64,000 bases of DNA from Paenirhizobium cremeum (GCF_022884085.1 NZ_JAGGCS010000010.1:124001-188000); one strand, 5' to 3'. Numbered from the stretch's first letter, positions 1-8,941 are shown. Notes: a model not told the origin generated them from the sequence alone. Program-made: numbers and translations.

Positions 1-583
1 ATTTTCCGGGGCCATCCGCCGGCATCTCGCGGATGGCGACGTCGAGATGCTCCCCCGTGAGATGGGACGCCGCGGCCGCATCCTTGCCCTTCAGGAGGCC
101 GCTGGCCTCGATCGTCCGACCTGCGTTCATCGACAGCACCACCGAACCGAGGCTGCGGTCGAAACCAAGGGCGGGCACCGGAACGTCGAGCAGGAGCGTT
201 TGGGAATCCTGCAGTTTTATGACCGGCCCGCCGCGGCCTTCGCGCAGGCCGGGTTTGTACTCCACGCTTTCTATATGCGGGGTGCGGGCGGCAAGGTTCG
301 CGGTCATCGCGTCGAACGATGCCTGCGAAATCGTCGGGTCGGCGGCAATCATGTCGGCGAGATGGTTCGCCGCCGCCGTGTCGGCCTCGATACGGGCCTC
401 GATCGACGAATGCATCAGGCGCAGGTCTTCGGCGATATGCTGGCGCGCCGCATCGAGACTGGCGGCTGCCGACCATTTGTCGAGCATGACGCCGGCGCCG
501 ATGATGGCCATGCTGAGCAGGGCACCTCCCAGCAGCAGAAAATCCGCTCCGGATTGTTCTCCGTCGCTGCGCGCCATGATCAT
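1..583 (-). CDS. Membrane-anchored sensor protein, N-terminal part only
   Basis: An open frame of 194 codons runs from ATG at 583 off the left edge of the window without a stop. A hydrophobic helix at about residues 12-30 (containing LLLGGALLSMAIIGAG) anchors the protein. A helical segment rich in Ala, Glu and Ile follows, then the stretch PHIESVEYKPGL. That stretch and the length before it resemble a periplasmic CHASE-type sensor domain. Such domains usually precede a histidine kinase or a GGDEF/EAL output, which would lie outside the window. A second in-frame ATG is at 577. The CHASE assignment is inference from general pattern. Confidence 0.6.
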   Translation of the reverse strand, partial: MIMARSDGEQSGADFLLLGGALLSMAIIGAGVMLDKWSAAASLDAARQHIAEDLRLMHSSIEARIEADTAAANHLADMIAADPTISQASFDAMTANLAARTPHIESVEYKPGLREGRGGPVIKLQDSQTLLLDVPVPALGFDRSLGSVVLSMNAGRTIEASGLLKGKDAAAASHLTGEHLDVAIREMPADGPGK

Positions 584-913
584 CTTACTGTAATTCAAGT
601 CCCCGGAGCCCCCGCTGCACGTCGAACGATCCTAGGGGGCGGTAGTTAATTTAGCATTGCGTGGGAAATATTTGCGGCGGTCCGTTCAGGCACTTTCCAC
701 ACGCTGTAGTTACTTGAAGCGATTGGAATTTCCAGCGTTCCTCGAAAAGTTGTCGGCGGTGTCGGGATAACGATTGCGGCGGCTTGATCGCCGCCTCAAT
801 TCCGGTCATCAATCACACCGAAAATGACATCTTTGCGGGCGACTTTTGCCACATTCTGGAGGCTTATTTTGAGACACATTCTGAATCGGTCATTTCTGGT
901 GAAAGTCATTCGC
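584..913. other. Intergenic region between divergent genes
   Basis: These 330 bases separate the leftward sensor gene from the rightward DUF1344 gene and must hold both promoters. A GGCGGC/GCCGCC hairpin (778-795) has no T-run behind it. Reading frames crossing the region lack a credible ribosome-binding site or domain. I see nothing else I can support. Confidence 0.5.
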
Positions 914-1174
914 ATGCGGGTCATGATTGCAGTTCTTCTGGCGACGGCGAGTTTCCTGTCTCCGCTCAGCGTTCTGGCAGGCAGTTCGGACGTCGAAGCC
1001 ACCATCAAGTCCGTGAATGTCGAGAACCTCAGCCTCGTTCTCGACGACGGCAAGACCTATTCCCTGCCGGAGGAGTTCAACTTCGACGGGCTGCAGAGCG
1101 GCGTGAAGGTGATCGTGTTCTACACCGAAGTGGACGGCAAGCGCGTCGTCGACGATCTGGAAGTGGTGCAGTAA
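914..1174 (+). CDS. DUF1344 family small exported protein
   Basis: This 86-residue protein starts with a signal peptide (MRVMIAVLLATASFLSPLSVLAG). A compact beta-rich domain follows, containing LVLDDGKTYSLPEEF and KVIVFYTEVDGKRVVDDLEV, which is the DUF1344 pattern common in Rhizobiales. A longer frame begins at 824, but I chose ATG 914 because the signal peptide begins there and a GGTGAAAG motif lies about 9 bases upstream. The function is unknown; a periplasmic location is inferred. It converges with the histidine phosphatase gene 28 bases downstream. Confidence 0.8.
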   Translation: MRVMIAVLLATASFLSPLSVLAGSSDVEATIKSVNVENLSLVLDDGKTYSLPEEFNFDGLQSGVKVIVFYTEVDGKRVVDDLEVVQ

Positions 1175-1202
1175 GGCACGAACCCGGGGAGCGGCGAGGC
1201 TT

Positions 1203-1793
1203 CTACAGCCAGCCGACGGATATGCCGTCCCGGTCGATCTTCAAAATACGGTCCTGCGGCACGTTCATGTCGCAGGCCTCGTCCCGGCTCCATTGGCCGA
1301 TCAGACGGAAAACGCTGCGGACGACGCCGCCATGGGTGACGCAGACGGTGGGGCGCTCCACGGAATTCAGCCAGGCGCCCACCCTCCAGGAGAGAATCTC
1401 GTAGCTTTCCGCGGCTTCGCCCGGCGGAATGAAATCCCATTTGTGTAGCCGCCGTTCCTTCACCCGGTCCGGCGTGCGCTGCTTGAGTTCGGCGATGGTC
1501 GAGCCTTCCCAGTCGCCGAAGGAAAGTTCCTTCAGCCGGTCGTCGAGACGATAGCCGTGGGGATCGAGGCCCATCGCCGAGCGGACCCGCTCCATGGTTT
1601 CCCGGGTGCGGCCGAGCGGCGAAGCGACATAGTCGAAATCAGCCGCCCGCGAGCCGAGTTCGGCCGAAAGCTGACGGCCGTTCTCGCTGGCCTGGGCGCG
1701 GCCGAAATCGTTGAGGCCGATATCCTTCTGCCCCTGCAGCCGTCCCTCGGCGTTCCAGTCGGTCTGGCCGTGACGGATCATGTAGATGAGCAC
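1203..1793 (-). CDS. Histidine phosphatase family protein (phosphoglycerate mutase-like)
   Basis: The 196-residue protein has the RHG catalytic motif at residues 7-9 within IRHGQTDWNAEGRLQGQ. The second catalytic-pocket histidine lies in CVTHGGVVRS near residue 152. This is the branch-1 histidine phosphatase fold, in which the first histidine is transiently phosphorylated. Substrates in the family range from sugar phosphates to cobalamin precursors and cannot be predicted here. The gene starts 25 bases after the fabI stop on the same strand, so the two are probably co-transcribed, a pairing I recall from other rhizobia. Confidence 0.9.
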   Translation of the reverse strand: MLIYMIRHGQTDWNAEGRLQGQKDIGLNDFGRAQASENGRQLSAELGSRAADFDYVASPLGRTRETMERVRSAMGLDPHGYRLDDRLKELSFGDWEGSTIAELKQRTPDRVKERRLHKWDFIPPGEAAESYEILSWRVGAWLNSVERPTVCVTHGGVVRSVFRLIGQWSRDEACDMNVPQDRILKIDRDGISVGWL

Positions 1794-1818
1794 GGCCGAA
1801 AAACCCCGGTAAGAGACG

Positions 1819-2637
1819 TCAGTCCTTGGCGACGGAAATGTCCGGTGCGTCGACGGCCTTCATCCCGACCGTGTGATAGCCGGAATCGACATGATGCACT
1901 TCACCGGTAACGCCCGTCGAAAGATCCGACAGGAGGTACATGCCGGATTTGCCGACCTCGTCGGTCGTGACGTTGCGCTTCAGCGGCGAGTTGTACTCGT
2001 TCCACTTCAGAATGTAGCGGAAGTCGCCGATGCCGGAGGCCGCGAGCGTCTTGATCGGGCCGGCGGAAATGGCGTTGACGCGGATGCCGCGACCGCCCAT
2101 GTCGACGGCGAGATAGCGCACGGAGGCCTCGAGCGCGGCCTTGGCGACGCCCATGACGTTGTAGTGCGGCATGACCTTTTCGGCGCCGTAATAGGTCAGC
2201 GTCAGGATCGAGCCGCCGTCATTCATCACCTTTTCGGCGCGCGCGGCGACAGCCGTGAACGAGTAGACGGAGATGTCCATGGTCCGCTGGAAGTTGTCGC
2301 GGGTGGTCTCGATGTAGCGGCCGGTCAGTTCGTCCTTGTCGGAAAACGCGATGGCATGCACGACGAAATCGATCTTGCCCCACTTGTCCTCGAGCGTCTT
2401 GAAGACGGCATCGATACTGGCGAGATCGGTGACGTCGCAGTCGCCGGCCATGAACGCTTCCAATTCCTGGGCAAGCGGTTCGACGCGCTTCTTCAGCGCA
2501 TCCCCTTGCCAGGTCAAGGCAATTTCGGCTCCCTGGTCGCGGCAGGCTTTCGCGATCCCCCATGCGATGGAACGATTGTTTGCGACGCCCATGATGACGC
2601 CGCGCTTGCCTGCCATAAGGCCGGAACCTTGAGCCAT
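1819..2637 (-). CDS. fabI: Enoyl-[acyl-carrier-protein] reductase (NADH)
   Basis: This 272-residue SDR-fold enzyme performs the last reduction of each fatty-acid elongation cycle, trans-2-enoyl-ACP to acyl-ACP. It has the atypical FabI nucleotide-binding segment GVANNRSIAWGIAKA, and the Tyr-x6-Lys pair in YNVMGVAK; the motif ISAGPIKTLAASGIGDF is also typical. Length fits the family. It lies upstream of the histidine phosphatase gene on the same strand. Rhizobia often carry two fabI paralogues, and this copy cannot be ranked as FabI1 or FabI2 from sequence alone. Confidence 0.96.
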   Translation of the reverse strand: MAQGSGLMAGKRGVIMGVANNRSIAWGIAKACRDQGAEIALTWQGDALKKRVEPLAQELEAFMAGDCDVTDLASIDAVFKTLEDKWGKIDFVVHAIAFSDKDELTGRYIETTRDNFQRTMDISVYSFTAVAARAEKVMNDGGSILTLTYYGAEKVMPHYNVMGVAKAALEASVRYLAVDMGGRGIRVNAISAGPIKTLAASGIGDFRYILKWNEYNSPLKRNVTTDEVGKSGMYLLSDLSTGVTGEVHHVDSGYHTVGMKAVDAPDISVAKD

Positions 2638-2759
2638 GTTTTGCTCCCTGATACTTTCGAGTGATCCTGCCTATGGCATAGCCCGATCCGTGGTTCAAGA
2701 TTGGACGGGATCATCAACTGTTAGGGGCCGTAACAAAGGGTGTAATTGTTACAAAGGCT

Positions 2760-4010
2760 TCACAGAAACAGGCCTTCGCGCATGACACGCATCAGGTCCG
2801 TCACCTTATCGTCCGGTTTTTCCCAGAGTTTCACGCGCAGTTCGACCAGCAGGGCACCGCGTCCGCCGGCGTCGTCATGGAGACCCTGGTCGTCGAGACG
2901 GATCACCTGATCGGAGTTCGACCAGGCCGGAATGGTGATGTCCACAGGCCCCGACGGGGTCTCCACCTGGGTCTCGCAGCCGAGCACGGCGTTTTCGAGG
3001 GTGATCGGCAGGACGGTCCTGATGTCGAAGCCGTCGACCGAGAACTTGTCGTTCTTCTGGACCCGGATGGTTGCGGCAACGTCGCCGCGCGCCATGTTCG
3101 GCAGCTTGTGTCCCTGACCTTTGAGGCGGACGACATGGCCCTCGCTGACGCCGCCTTCCAGCGGCACCCGCAGCTCCCGGCCGTCGGCAACCGTCACCGG
3201 AACGGATTTCTGGGCGAGCAGGTCGTCGATGGTGACGCTGACCTCGATGGCGAGTTCCGGCGCCTTTTCCGGCGGCGGCTGCACCCCGCGGATGCGCCGA
3301 ACGAGCGAGCTGATGAGCTCCACCGGAGCGAAGATCGAAGTCGGCTTCGGAGCGGCGGCTGTGGCCGCATCCGGGGTTTCGCCCTTTTCCGTCTTGTCGG
3401 TCTTCTCCGCCTTGCCTTCCGTCTCCCGCTTCAGGGTTTCCGCGGCCGCGGCCGCTTCCGGCGTGTCGCCGAAGATGCGCGATACCATGTCTTCCGGCGT
3501 TTCCCCTGCGGGACCGGCTTTGCCCTGCGCGGAGGTCTGTGCTCCGGCAGCGCCGGCCGTCTGGCCCGCCTTGGCCTGCTGTGCGGCCTGAGCTGCGGCC
3601 TGGGCCGCCTGCGCCGCAGCCTGCGCTGCCTGGGCGGTCGCCTGGGCCACCTTTTCGGTTCGTGCCTTTTCGGCCTCGGCCTTGGCGAGTTCGGCCATGA
3701 TCCGCTCGGCATTGGCCTTGGCGACCTTCGCCCGTTCCGCCGCCTCGCGCGCCGCTTCGCGCTGCTGCATGATGGTCTTTTCGCGTTCCAGCGCCTCGAC
3801 TTTGCTGCGCTGCTGGTCGTAGAGGTTGCGCTTCTTCGGGTCTTTCAGCACCTCGTAGGCGCGGCCGATCTCGGCGAAACGCTGGTTGGCGTTCGGGTCC
3901 TCGCGGTTCTGGTCGGGATGGACGGACTTGGCCTTAGTACGCCATGCCGCCTTGATTTCTTCGGCGCCTGCGTCTCGTTTCACGCCGAGTACAGAATACA
4001 GATCGCGCAT
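2760..4010 (-). CDS. DnaJ-like (class C/CbpA-type) co-chaperone with long Ala-rich linker
   Basis: The protein has 416 residues. The J-domain (about 1-66) carries the HPD triad at residues 31-33, needed to stimulate the DnaK ATPase. A charged helical linker follows with an AQAA-type low-complexity run at about 120-155, then a Ser/Thr/Lys-rich segment. The C-terminal substrate-binding region (about 250-405) resembles DnaJ_C, with VRLKGQGHKLPN and GDVAATIRVQKN. The Cys-rich zinc finger of true DnaJ is absent, so this is not dnaJ itself. It is divergent from pdxH, with the lipoprotein gene between them. Confidence 0.85.
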   Translation of the reverse strand: MRDLYSVLGVKRDAGAEEIKAAWRTKAKSVHPDQNREDPNANQRFAEIGRAYEVLKDPKKRNLYDQQRSKVEALEREKTIMQQREAAREAAERAKVAKANAERIMAELAKAEAEKARTEKVAQATAQAAQAAAQAAQAAAQAAQQAKAGQTAGAAGAQTSAQGKAGPAGETPEDMVSRIFGDTPEAAAAAETLKRETEGKAEKTDKTEKGETPDAATAAAPKPTSIFAPVELISSLVRRIRGVQPPPEKAPELAIEVSVTIDDLLAQKSVPVTVADGRELRVPLEGGVSEGHVVRLKGQGHKLPNMARGDVAATIRVQKNDKFSVDGFDIRTVLPITLENAVLGCETQVETPSGPVDITIPAWSNSDQVIRLDDQGLHDDAGGRGALLVELRVKLWEKPDDKVTDLMRVMREGLFL

Positions 4011-4196
4011 CTAGGCCACCAGTAAACACAAACGGCCGAGCATCCGGTCATATGACGCGCCGGCAACAAAAACGCACCGCCCCGCCCAACTCATGGCGGT
4101 TCCGGCATAATACAGGCGAGACTATCACAAGAAGATGCTAATCAGTGGTTACGCGGGTTTCCGGCAAGCGGTCTGGCCGGGAATATGGTTGCCGAA

Positions 4197-4601
4197 TTAT
4201 GAACGGCGGTCGAAGCGCATGAGCTGCCACTCGCCGGAGCCGGTGGTGCAGGTCTTGCCGGCGAAGTAGGCGATGCCCTCGTAGGAATGGCGCGTGGTGG
4301 AAAAGTTGCGGCAGACGACGCCGTTATCCTTTTCCTCCTGGATCGCCGTGACCACGCCGGCGCTGCCGGTCGCGGCATTGGCCCAGGGCAGGGGATTGCC
4401 GGCATTCTTGCTGAGATCGGCCGAGGAAACGGCGTTCTGGACAGTGAGCTCGTCGGAATTGCCCGCCGGAGCCCGCTTCGAGGCGACCGTATTGGTGGAG
4501 ATAGAGCGATCGACGCTGTCGGAACCGAAGAGATCCATGCTGCCGCCGAAACAACCGCAAAGGGGAAGCGTCACTGTCATTACGGCAAGCATTCGCTTCA
4601 T
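4197..4601 (-). CDS. RT0821/Lpp0805 family surface lipoprotein
   Basis: The 134-residue protein begins with a lipoprotein signal (MKRMLAVMTVTLPLCGC); the cysteine after LPLCG is the likely lipidation site. The C-terminal half contains NGVVCRNFSTTRHSYEG and GKTCTTGSGEWQLM, typical of the RT0821/Lpp0805 surface-antigen family of alphaproteobacteria. A longer frame opens at 4652, but the start at 4601 has an AGGA motif about 8 bases upstream and gives a clean signal peptide. An outer-membrane location is inferred; no function is known. It is divergent from pdxH. Confidence 0.8.
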   Translation of the reverse strand: MKRMLAVMTVTLPLCGCFGGSMDLFGSDSVDRSISTNTVASKRAPAGNSDELTVQNAVSSADLSKNAGNPLPWANAATGSAGVVTAIQEEKDNGVVCRNFSTTRHSYEGIAYFAGKTCTTGSGEWQLMRFDRRS

Positions 4602-4718
4602 TGCGATCCTGTTACCCTTTTGGCGCTCGTGGGACTTTGCTATGTCTCTCAATGGGCGTCCTGTCCAGTGATTTGACCCTGGGCCGAGATGATGTCGTTC
4701 AGGAGCATTTGAAGCAAT

Positions 4719-5339
4719 ATGTCAGAAATGGGGTTAACAACCGGTGACTTCACCGAGGAGTCGGAACCTTTTGCGCTGTTCGCGGCGTGGTTGAAGGACG
4801 CGGAAGCCTCGGAAATCAACGATCCCAATGCGGTAGCACTGGCAACCGTCGACGGGGACGGTCTTCCCAATGTCAGGATGGTGCTGCTCAAGGGGTTCGA
4901 TAACCGGGGGTTTGTTTTCTACACGAATTTCGAGAGCCAGAAGGGACAGGAAATTCTCGGCCAGAAGAAGGCGGCGATGTGCTTTCACTGGAAGTCGCTG
5001 CGTCGTCAGGTGCGCCTGCGGGGCGAGGTGGAAGTGGTTTCCGACGAGGAGGCGGATGCCTATTACCGGTCCCGCCCTCTCGGCAGCCGGATCGGTGCCT
5101 GGGCTTCCAGGCAGTCCCGCCCGCTCGAAGGCCGTTTCGCGCTTGAAAAGGCGGTTGCGGAATATACCGCGAGGTTCGCCATCGGCGATGTGCCCCGCCC
5201 CCCCTACTGGTCCGGTTTCCGCATCAAGCCGCAATCGATCGAGTTCTGGCACGACCGCAAGTTTCGCCTGCATGACCGCATCGAATTCCGCCGCGAGACG
5301 CAGGACGCGCCGTGGGCCAAGGTTCGCATGTATCCGTGA
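4719..5339 (+). CDS. pdxH: Pyridoxamine 5'-phosphate oxidase
   Basis: This 206-residue FMN flavoprotein oxidises pyridoxine or pyridoxamine 5'-phosphate to pyridoxal 5'-phosphate, with O2 as acceptor. The split-barrel core is recognisable from [24 protein letters not shown] and from [10 protein letters not shown]. The C-terminal dimerisation segment ends in the signature pattern [10 protein letters not shown] ... WAKVRMYP. Length and motifs fit the family throughout. It sits divergent from the surface lipoprotein and DnaJ-like genes. Confidence 0.96.
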   Translation: MSEMGLTTGDFTEESEPFALFAAWLKDAEASEINDPNAVALATVDGDGLPNVRMVLLKGFDNRGFVFYTNFESQKGQEILGQKKAAMCFHWKSLRRQVRLRGEVEVVSDEEADAYYRSRPLGSRIGAWASRQSRPLEGRFALEKAVAEYTARFAIGDVPRPPYWSGFRIKPQSIEFWHDRKFRLHDRIEFRRETQDAPWAKVRMYP

Positions 5340-5396
5340 CGCCGGAAGGCGGCCCTTTCGCTTGAGGGTGGTGAGAGGCCCCCGCCCGCCTTGTCC

Positions 5397-6440
5397 TCAG
5401 CCAAGGCCGAAGGGAATGCCGGAGGCCAGCGCCGCGACGTAGCGCGCCCTCTGGTAGAAGCCGTTGAGCGAAATGCGCGGCAATTGCGTGGGCGTTTCGA
5501 GGCTGCTTTCCCTGAGCGTGCCCGGCCGCGTCGTGACCGCGAGCCGGAAACCGGCCTGCCTGACGGCGGCGGCGGTCCGCGCGTTCACGCTGCGGTGGTC
5601 GCCGTAAGGATAGGCGAAGCTCGCCGGCCGCCGGCCGGTGAGTTCTTCGACATAATCCGCGCTGGAAGCGAGTTCCGCGGCAAGCGACGCATCGTCCAGG
5701 AAGGCGAGCGCCCGGTGGCTGACGGTGTGCGCGCCGAGGCTGGCCAGCGGGTGGCGGGCGACCGCCTTCAATTCGTCCGGTGTCATGAGCAGCCTGTCCG
5801 CGAGCGCCCGCGCATCGACACCGGCCGCAAGCGCCGCCGCATCGAGCCGGCTGATCGCCTGGCTTTCCTCCGGGCCGCCGATGGTCGCGCCGATCGTGTC
5901 GCAGGCCATGAGTTTCTCGATGCGGTTCGAAACCGTAAAGCTCGTCCGCCCGCCCGTGGCATCGGCAAGCGTGAAGCTTTCCGTGCGGTTGACCAGTTCG
6001 TCGAGCGTCTCCCACCACAGCGTATGGCTGCGCTCGGCAAAGCCCTTTGCCACGAAGATGGTGAAGGGAACCCCGTGCCGTTCGAAGACCGGCAGGGCAT
6101 GTTCCGCATTGTCGCGGAAACCGTCGTCCAGAGTGAAGGCGGCGAAGGGGCGCCCGGCATCTTTCGCGGACAGAAGCGAAGGGATCTCCTCCAGTGCCAC
6201 GAATCGGTAGCCGTCCGACTTCAGCCGCGCAATGCAGCGGTCGAGAAAATCCGGGGTGATCTCGAGATGGCGGTTCGCTTCGGCAAGGCGTGGCGCATGC
6301 GGGCGAACGTGGTGCAGGGTGAAGATCGCCCCCCGGCCTCTTGCCGCGGGCATGGCGCCCAGACGGGAAAGCGCATGCGAGGCTTCCAGCCCGGCCGTGA
6401 TCGCCGTCTGCCGCAGCATGCTCTTCAGCAACGCCTTCAT
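5397..6440 (-). CDS. Polysaccharide deacetylase family protein
   Basis: The 347-residue protein has a NodB-homology fold. The metal/catalytic Asp pair lies in FTLDDGFRDN, the zinc-ligand motif in LGAHTVSHRAL, and a third conserved block in FAYPYGDHRSVN. Family members remove N- or O-acetyl groups from chitin-like or exopolysaccharide chains. There is no clear signal peptide, so a cytoplasmic role in polysaccharide maturation is possible. There are no nod genes nearby and it should not be called NodB. It converges with pdxH. Confidence 0.88.
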   Translation of the reverse strand: MKALLKSMLRQTAITAGLEASHALSRLGAMPAARGRGAIFTLHHVRPHAPRLAEANRHLEITPDFLDRCIARLKSDGYRFVALEEIPSLLSAKDAGRPFAAFTLDDGFRDNAEHALPVFERHGVPFTIFVAKGFAERSHTLWWETLDELVNRTESFTLADATGGRTSFTVSNRIEKLMACDTIGATIGGPEESQAISRLDAAALAAGVDARALADRLLMTPDELKAVARHPLASLGAHTVSHRALAFLDDASLAAELASSADYVEELTGRRPASFAYPYGDHRSVNARTAAAVRQAGFRLAVTTRPGTLRESSLETPTQLPRISLNGFYQRARYVAALASGIPFGLG

Positions 6441-6594
6441 CGCATTTCCCCGTTTCGCATCGCAGCGAATGTAGGAGCGGGCCGTTAAGCCTTGCTGAAC
6501 GGCCCGCTGCCTGTTCTCGCGTCCCGATTGTCAGGTTTCCGGCCAGCACCCGCCAGGAAGCATGGCCGGAGTGGCGACCGGGACGCAAGCAACC

Positions 6595-8088
6595 TCAGGA
6601 CGCCGGGCTTGCCGGGCCGGCGAGCCGGATGGCCCGGCGGGCGGCCAGCAGGGCGGGCACCGCCCAAATGAGCGCCAGTGCGAAAGTCAGCGTGAGGATT
6701 GTGCGCATGGCCTCCGGCGTTTCGGCCGAGGCGAGCCCCGCGCCGTTCGCCCAGAGTCCGGCCATCGCGGCGCCGAGCGCATATCCGGCCGATTGCAGCG
6801 TGGGCAGCAGCGCCGAGGTCTTGTCGCGCTCCCGCTCCGGCGTCGTCTCCATCAGCATCTGGCTGAGATAGCCCCAGCTCAGGCCGAAGGCCGCGCCGAT
6901 GGTGATCTGTGCTGCGGCAAGAAGCCCGGTGCTGCCGGCGGCGATGGCTGTCGCAAGGGCGGCAAAGCCGCAGACCAGCAGCAGCGGGCCGAGCCAGATG
7001 GTGGCCCGTCTTGCCCCTTCATGTCTGAGATTGGCGATCCCGATCGCCGTCAGGCTCCAGCTGATCGCCATCAGGGCGCCGAGCGCGCCGGCATGGGTCG
7101 GTCCGTAGCTGAAGAGATATTGCAGGCAATAGACGAGATAGACGCCGCTCGTTGCCTGCGAGAGCGGCATCAAAAGCACCACCCAGAGGCCGAGGCCGAG
7201 CGTGGACCGAAGCGAGAATGCACCCTTTGGCAGGATGGAATGATCGGCCCCGCGGTCGAGGCGGACGGCGGCGAGGATGAGGATAAGCGAGGCGGCGACG
7301 GCGGCCGCCGTGGCAAGCGCCGAGGGCGCAAGTCCCGCGATCAGCATGACGAGAAGGCCTGCCGAAAGCAGGGCGAGGCGCCGGATCGGGAAGCCGTGCG
7401 ACGTTGCACCTGCCGCGCCGCGCCCGCCCGGCACCATGACCGCCGCGAGCAGCAGGAAAAGCCCGATGATCGGCGCATTGACGAGGAAGGCGACGCGCCA
7501 GGAAAAGCTCTCGGTGAGCGAACCGGCAAGCACAGGCCCGCCAAAGGCGGCGACCGCCCAGACGGTCGCCTCCGCCCCGAACACCTTCGGCACCAGCGCC
7601 GGCGGAAACATCTCGGGGATCAGGGCGTAGCAGATCGCCGCGATGATCCCCTCGCCAATGCCCTGGAACACCCGCCCGACGAGGACCGTCTCCATGTTCG
7701 ATGAAAGGGCCGCCGCAAGCGTGCCGGCAAGGAACACCAGGGCGGCGGCAAACAGCACCTTTCGTGCGCCGTATCTCTGTTTCAGCAGCGCAGCACTCGC
7801 GCCGGCGACGATCGAGGCGACGAGATAAAGCGTCAGCGACCACGGCAGCAGCACCGCGCCGCCGATCTCGCGGACGGCGGTCGGCAGCACGGTGCTGACG
7901 AGAAAACCGTTGAAGGCGTAAAGCGCCACGCCGACGCACAGCATGGTGGTGGTGGCGAGATAGCGGGGTGCCAGCAGCTCCGCCCAGCGCCCGGTGATCG
8001 CCGGCGGCGTCGCGGCTCCTGCGTTTCGCTTTTCCATGCGGCTTGCCGTCTCCGTTCGTGCATCCATTCCCGGGTCTTTCCTCTCCAT
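6595..8088 (-). CDS. MFS drug-efflux type transporter under SoxR control
   Basis: The 497-residue membrane protein has many hydrophobic helices after a polar N-terminus of about 35 residues. MFS signatures include the loop around RVFQGIGEGIIAAICYALIPEMF, typical of the DHA family of multidrug efflux pumps. An alternative start is M8 at 8067. The gene is divergent from soxR, and a perfect SoxR box lies in the 67-base gap. From what is known of SoxR in non-enteric bacteria, I infer that the pump exports redox-active toxins or antibiotics when SoxR is oxidised. The substrate is not visible from sequence. Confidence 0.88.
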   Translation of the reverse strand: MERKDPGMDARTETASRMEKRNAGAATPPAITGRWAELLAPRYLATTTMLCVGVALYAFNGFLVSTVLPTAVREIGGAVLLPWSLTLYLVASIVAGASAALLKQRYGARKVLFAAALVFLAGTLAAALSSNMETVLVGRVFQGIGEGIIAAICYALIPEMFPPALVPKVFGAEATVWAVAAFGGPVLAGSLTESFSWRVAFLVNAPIIGLFLLLAAVMVPGGRGAAGATSHGFPIRRLALLSAGLLVMLIAGLAPSALATAAAVAASLILILAAVRLDRGADHSILPKGAFSLRSTLGLGLWVVLLMPLSQATSGVYLVYCLQYLFSYGPTHAGALGALMAISWSLTAIGIANLRHEGARRATIWLGPLLLVCGFAALATAIAAGSTGLLAAAQITIGAAFGLSWGYLSQMLMETTPERERDKTSALLPTLQSAGYALGAAMAGLWANGAGLASAETPEAMRTILTLTFALALIWAVPALLAARRAIRLAGPASPAS

Positions 8089-8115
8089 GGTGTTCTTCGA
8101 GGCGGGATGCTACAA

Positions 8116-8135
8116 CCTCAACCAAAGTTGAGGTA
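8116..8135. promoter_or_regulatory. SoxR box between MFS pump and soxR
   Basis: The sequence ACCTCAACCAAAGTTGAGGT is an inverted repeat with 8-base arms (ACCTCAAC/GTTGAGGT) around CAAA. It has the length and arms of the established SoxR operator, in which CCTCAA and TTGAGG halves flank the centre of an over-long promoter spacer. It lies between two divergent genes, one of which encodes SoxR. Coordinates may be off by one base. Confidence 0.88.
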
Positions 8136-8155
8136 AAGAGCCGGAGTGACAAAAA

Positions 8156-8605
8156 ATGCAGGGCCTGACCGTCGGCGAAATCGCAAGGCGAAGCGGCGTG
8201 GCCGTGTCGGCCATTCATTTCTACGAGCGCAAGGGACTGATCGCCTCCCACCGCACGGAGGGCAATCAGCGTCGCTTCGACCGCGCCGTGCTTCGCCGCA
8301 TCGCCCTCATCAAGGTCGCGCAGCAGCTCGGCGTGCCGCTTTCGGAAGTGGCGGAACAGCTTGCCGTGCTCCCCAGGGACCGCGCGCCGAATCACGGCGA
8401 CTGGCAAAAAATCGCCACGCGCTGGTCGGAGCAACTGAACCATCGCATCCGCATGCTGGAGGCGCTACGCGACAGTCTCGACGGCTGCATCGGCTGCGGC
8501 TGCCTCTCCATGACGAAATGCACGGTCATCAATCCCGGCGACCGCCTTGCCGAAGAAGGGCAAGGCGCCGTGGCACTCGCCGAGATGGCGGCGGAGGAGG
8601 ATTGA
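8156..8605 (+). CDS. soxR: Redox-sensitive transcriptional activator SoxR
   Basis: The 149-residue MerR-family regulator has an N-terminal winged helix (LTVGEIARRSGVAVSAIHFYERKGLI), a dimerisation helix, and the [2Fe-2S] motif at C111, C114, C116 and C122 (CX2CXCX5C). Oxidation of the cluster converts bound SoxR to an activator. Outside enterics SoxR usually has no SoxS partner and directly controls efflux pumps and oxidoreductases. That fits here, with the divergent MFS gene and the shared SoxR box. No soxS-like gene is present. Confidence 0.96.
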   Translation: MQGLTVGEIARRSGVAVSAIHFYERKGLIASHRTEGNQRRFDRAVLRRIALIKVAQQLGVPLSEVAEQLAVLPRDRAPNHGDWQKIATRWSEQLNHRIRMLEALRDSLDGCIGCGCLSMTKCTVINPGDRLAEEGQGAVALAEMAAEED

Positions 8606-8684
8606 CCGGAGGGGCGCTCCGGTCGGAGGCGAGATTTCAAGGCAGGTGATTTTCGCCTGCAAGCGGCCCGAAGCGGCCTTCGTT

Positions 8685-8941
8685 CAGGTGTAGGCGCGAA
8701 GCCGCCCCACAAGTATCACGCCGGTCCACGCGAGCATTGACACGACTGCTGCCGCACGAGCAGCGACCGGCGTCACCGCGGCTTCGCCCCACTCGTCGAC
8801 GTGACGGTAGACGCCACAGTGGAATATCGGGATATACCGGCATCAGCACGGCTCCCAGGGTAACCGCGAGCGAGATCCCGATTTTGGTACCAGACGCAAA
8901 GCCCGGACTGGCTTGGCGAGGCGTGCAGTCATGCTGTTCAT
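8685..8941 (-). pseudogene. Decayed small membrane-protein gene (DUF6644-like remnant)
   Basis: A strong ribosome-binding site (GAAAGGACGAATAG) precedes ATG 8941, which opens a frame that stops after about 30 codons. Shifting frame, one reads KIGISLAVTLGAVLMPVY, then in a third frame HVDEWGEAAVTPVAARAAAVVSM followed by LAWTGVILVGRLRAYT and a stop at 8685. That tail resembles the end of small polytopic proteins of the DUF6644 type. The coherent peptides split across frames suggest internal deletions in a once-functional gene. The family call is tentative; the start signal and frame breaks are seen directly. Confidence 0.4.

Noticed and set aside
5397..6440. NodB chitooligosaccharide deacetylase
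   Set aside because: The NodB fold is shared with many exopolysaccharide and peptidoglycan deacetylases, and no other nod gene or nod box is present.
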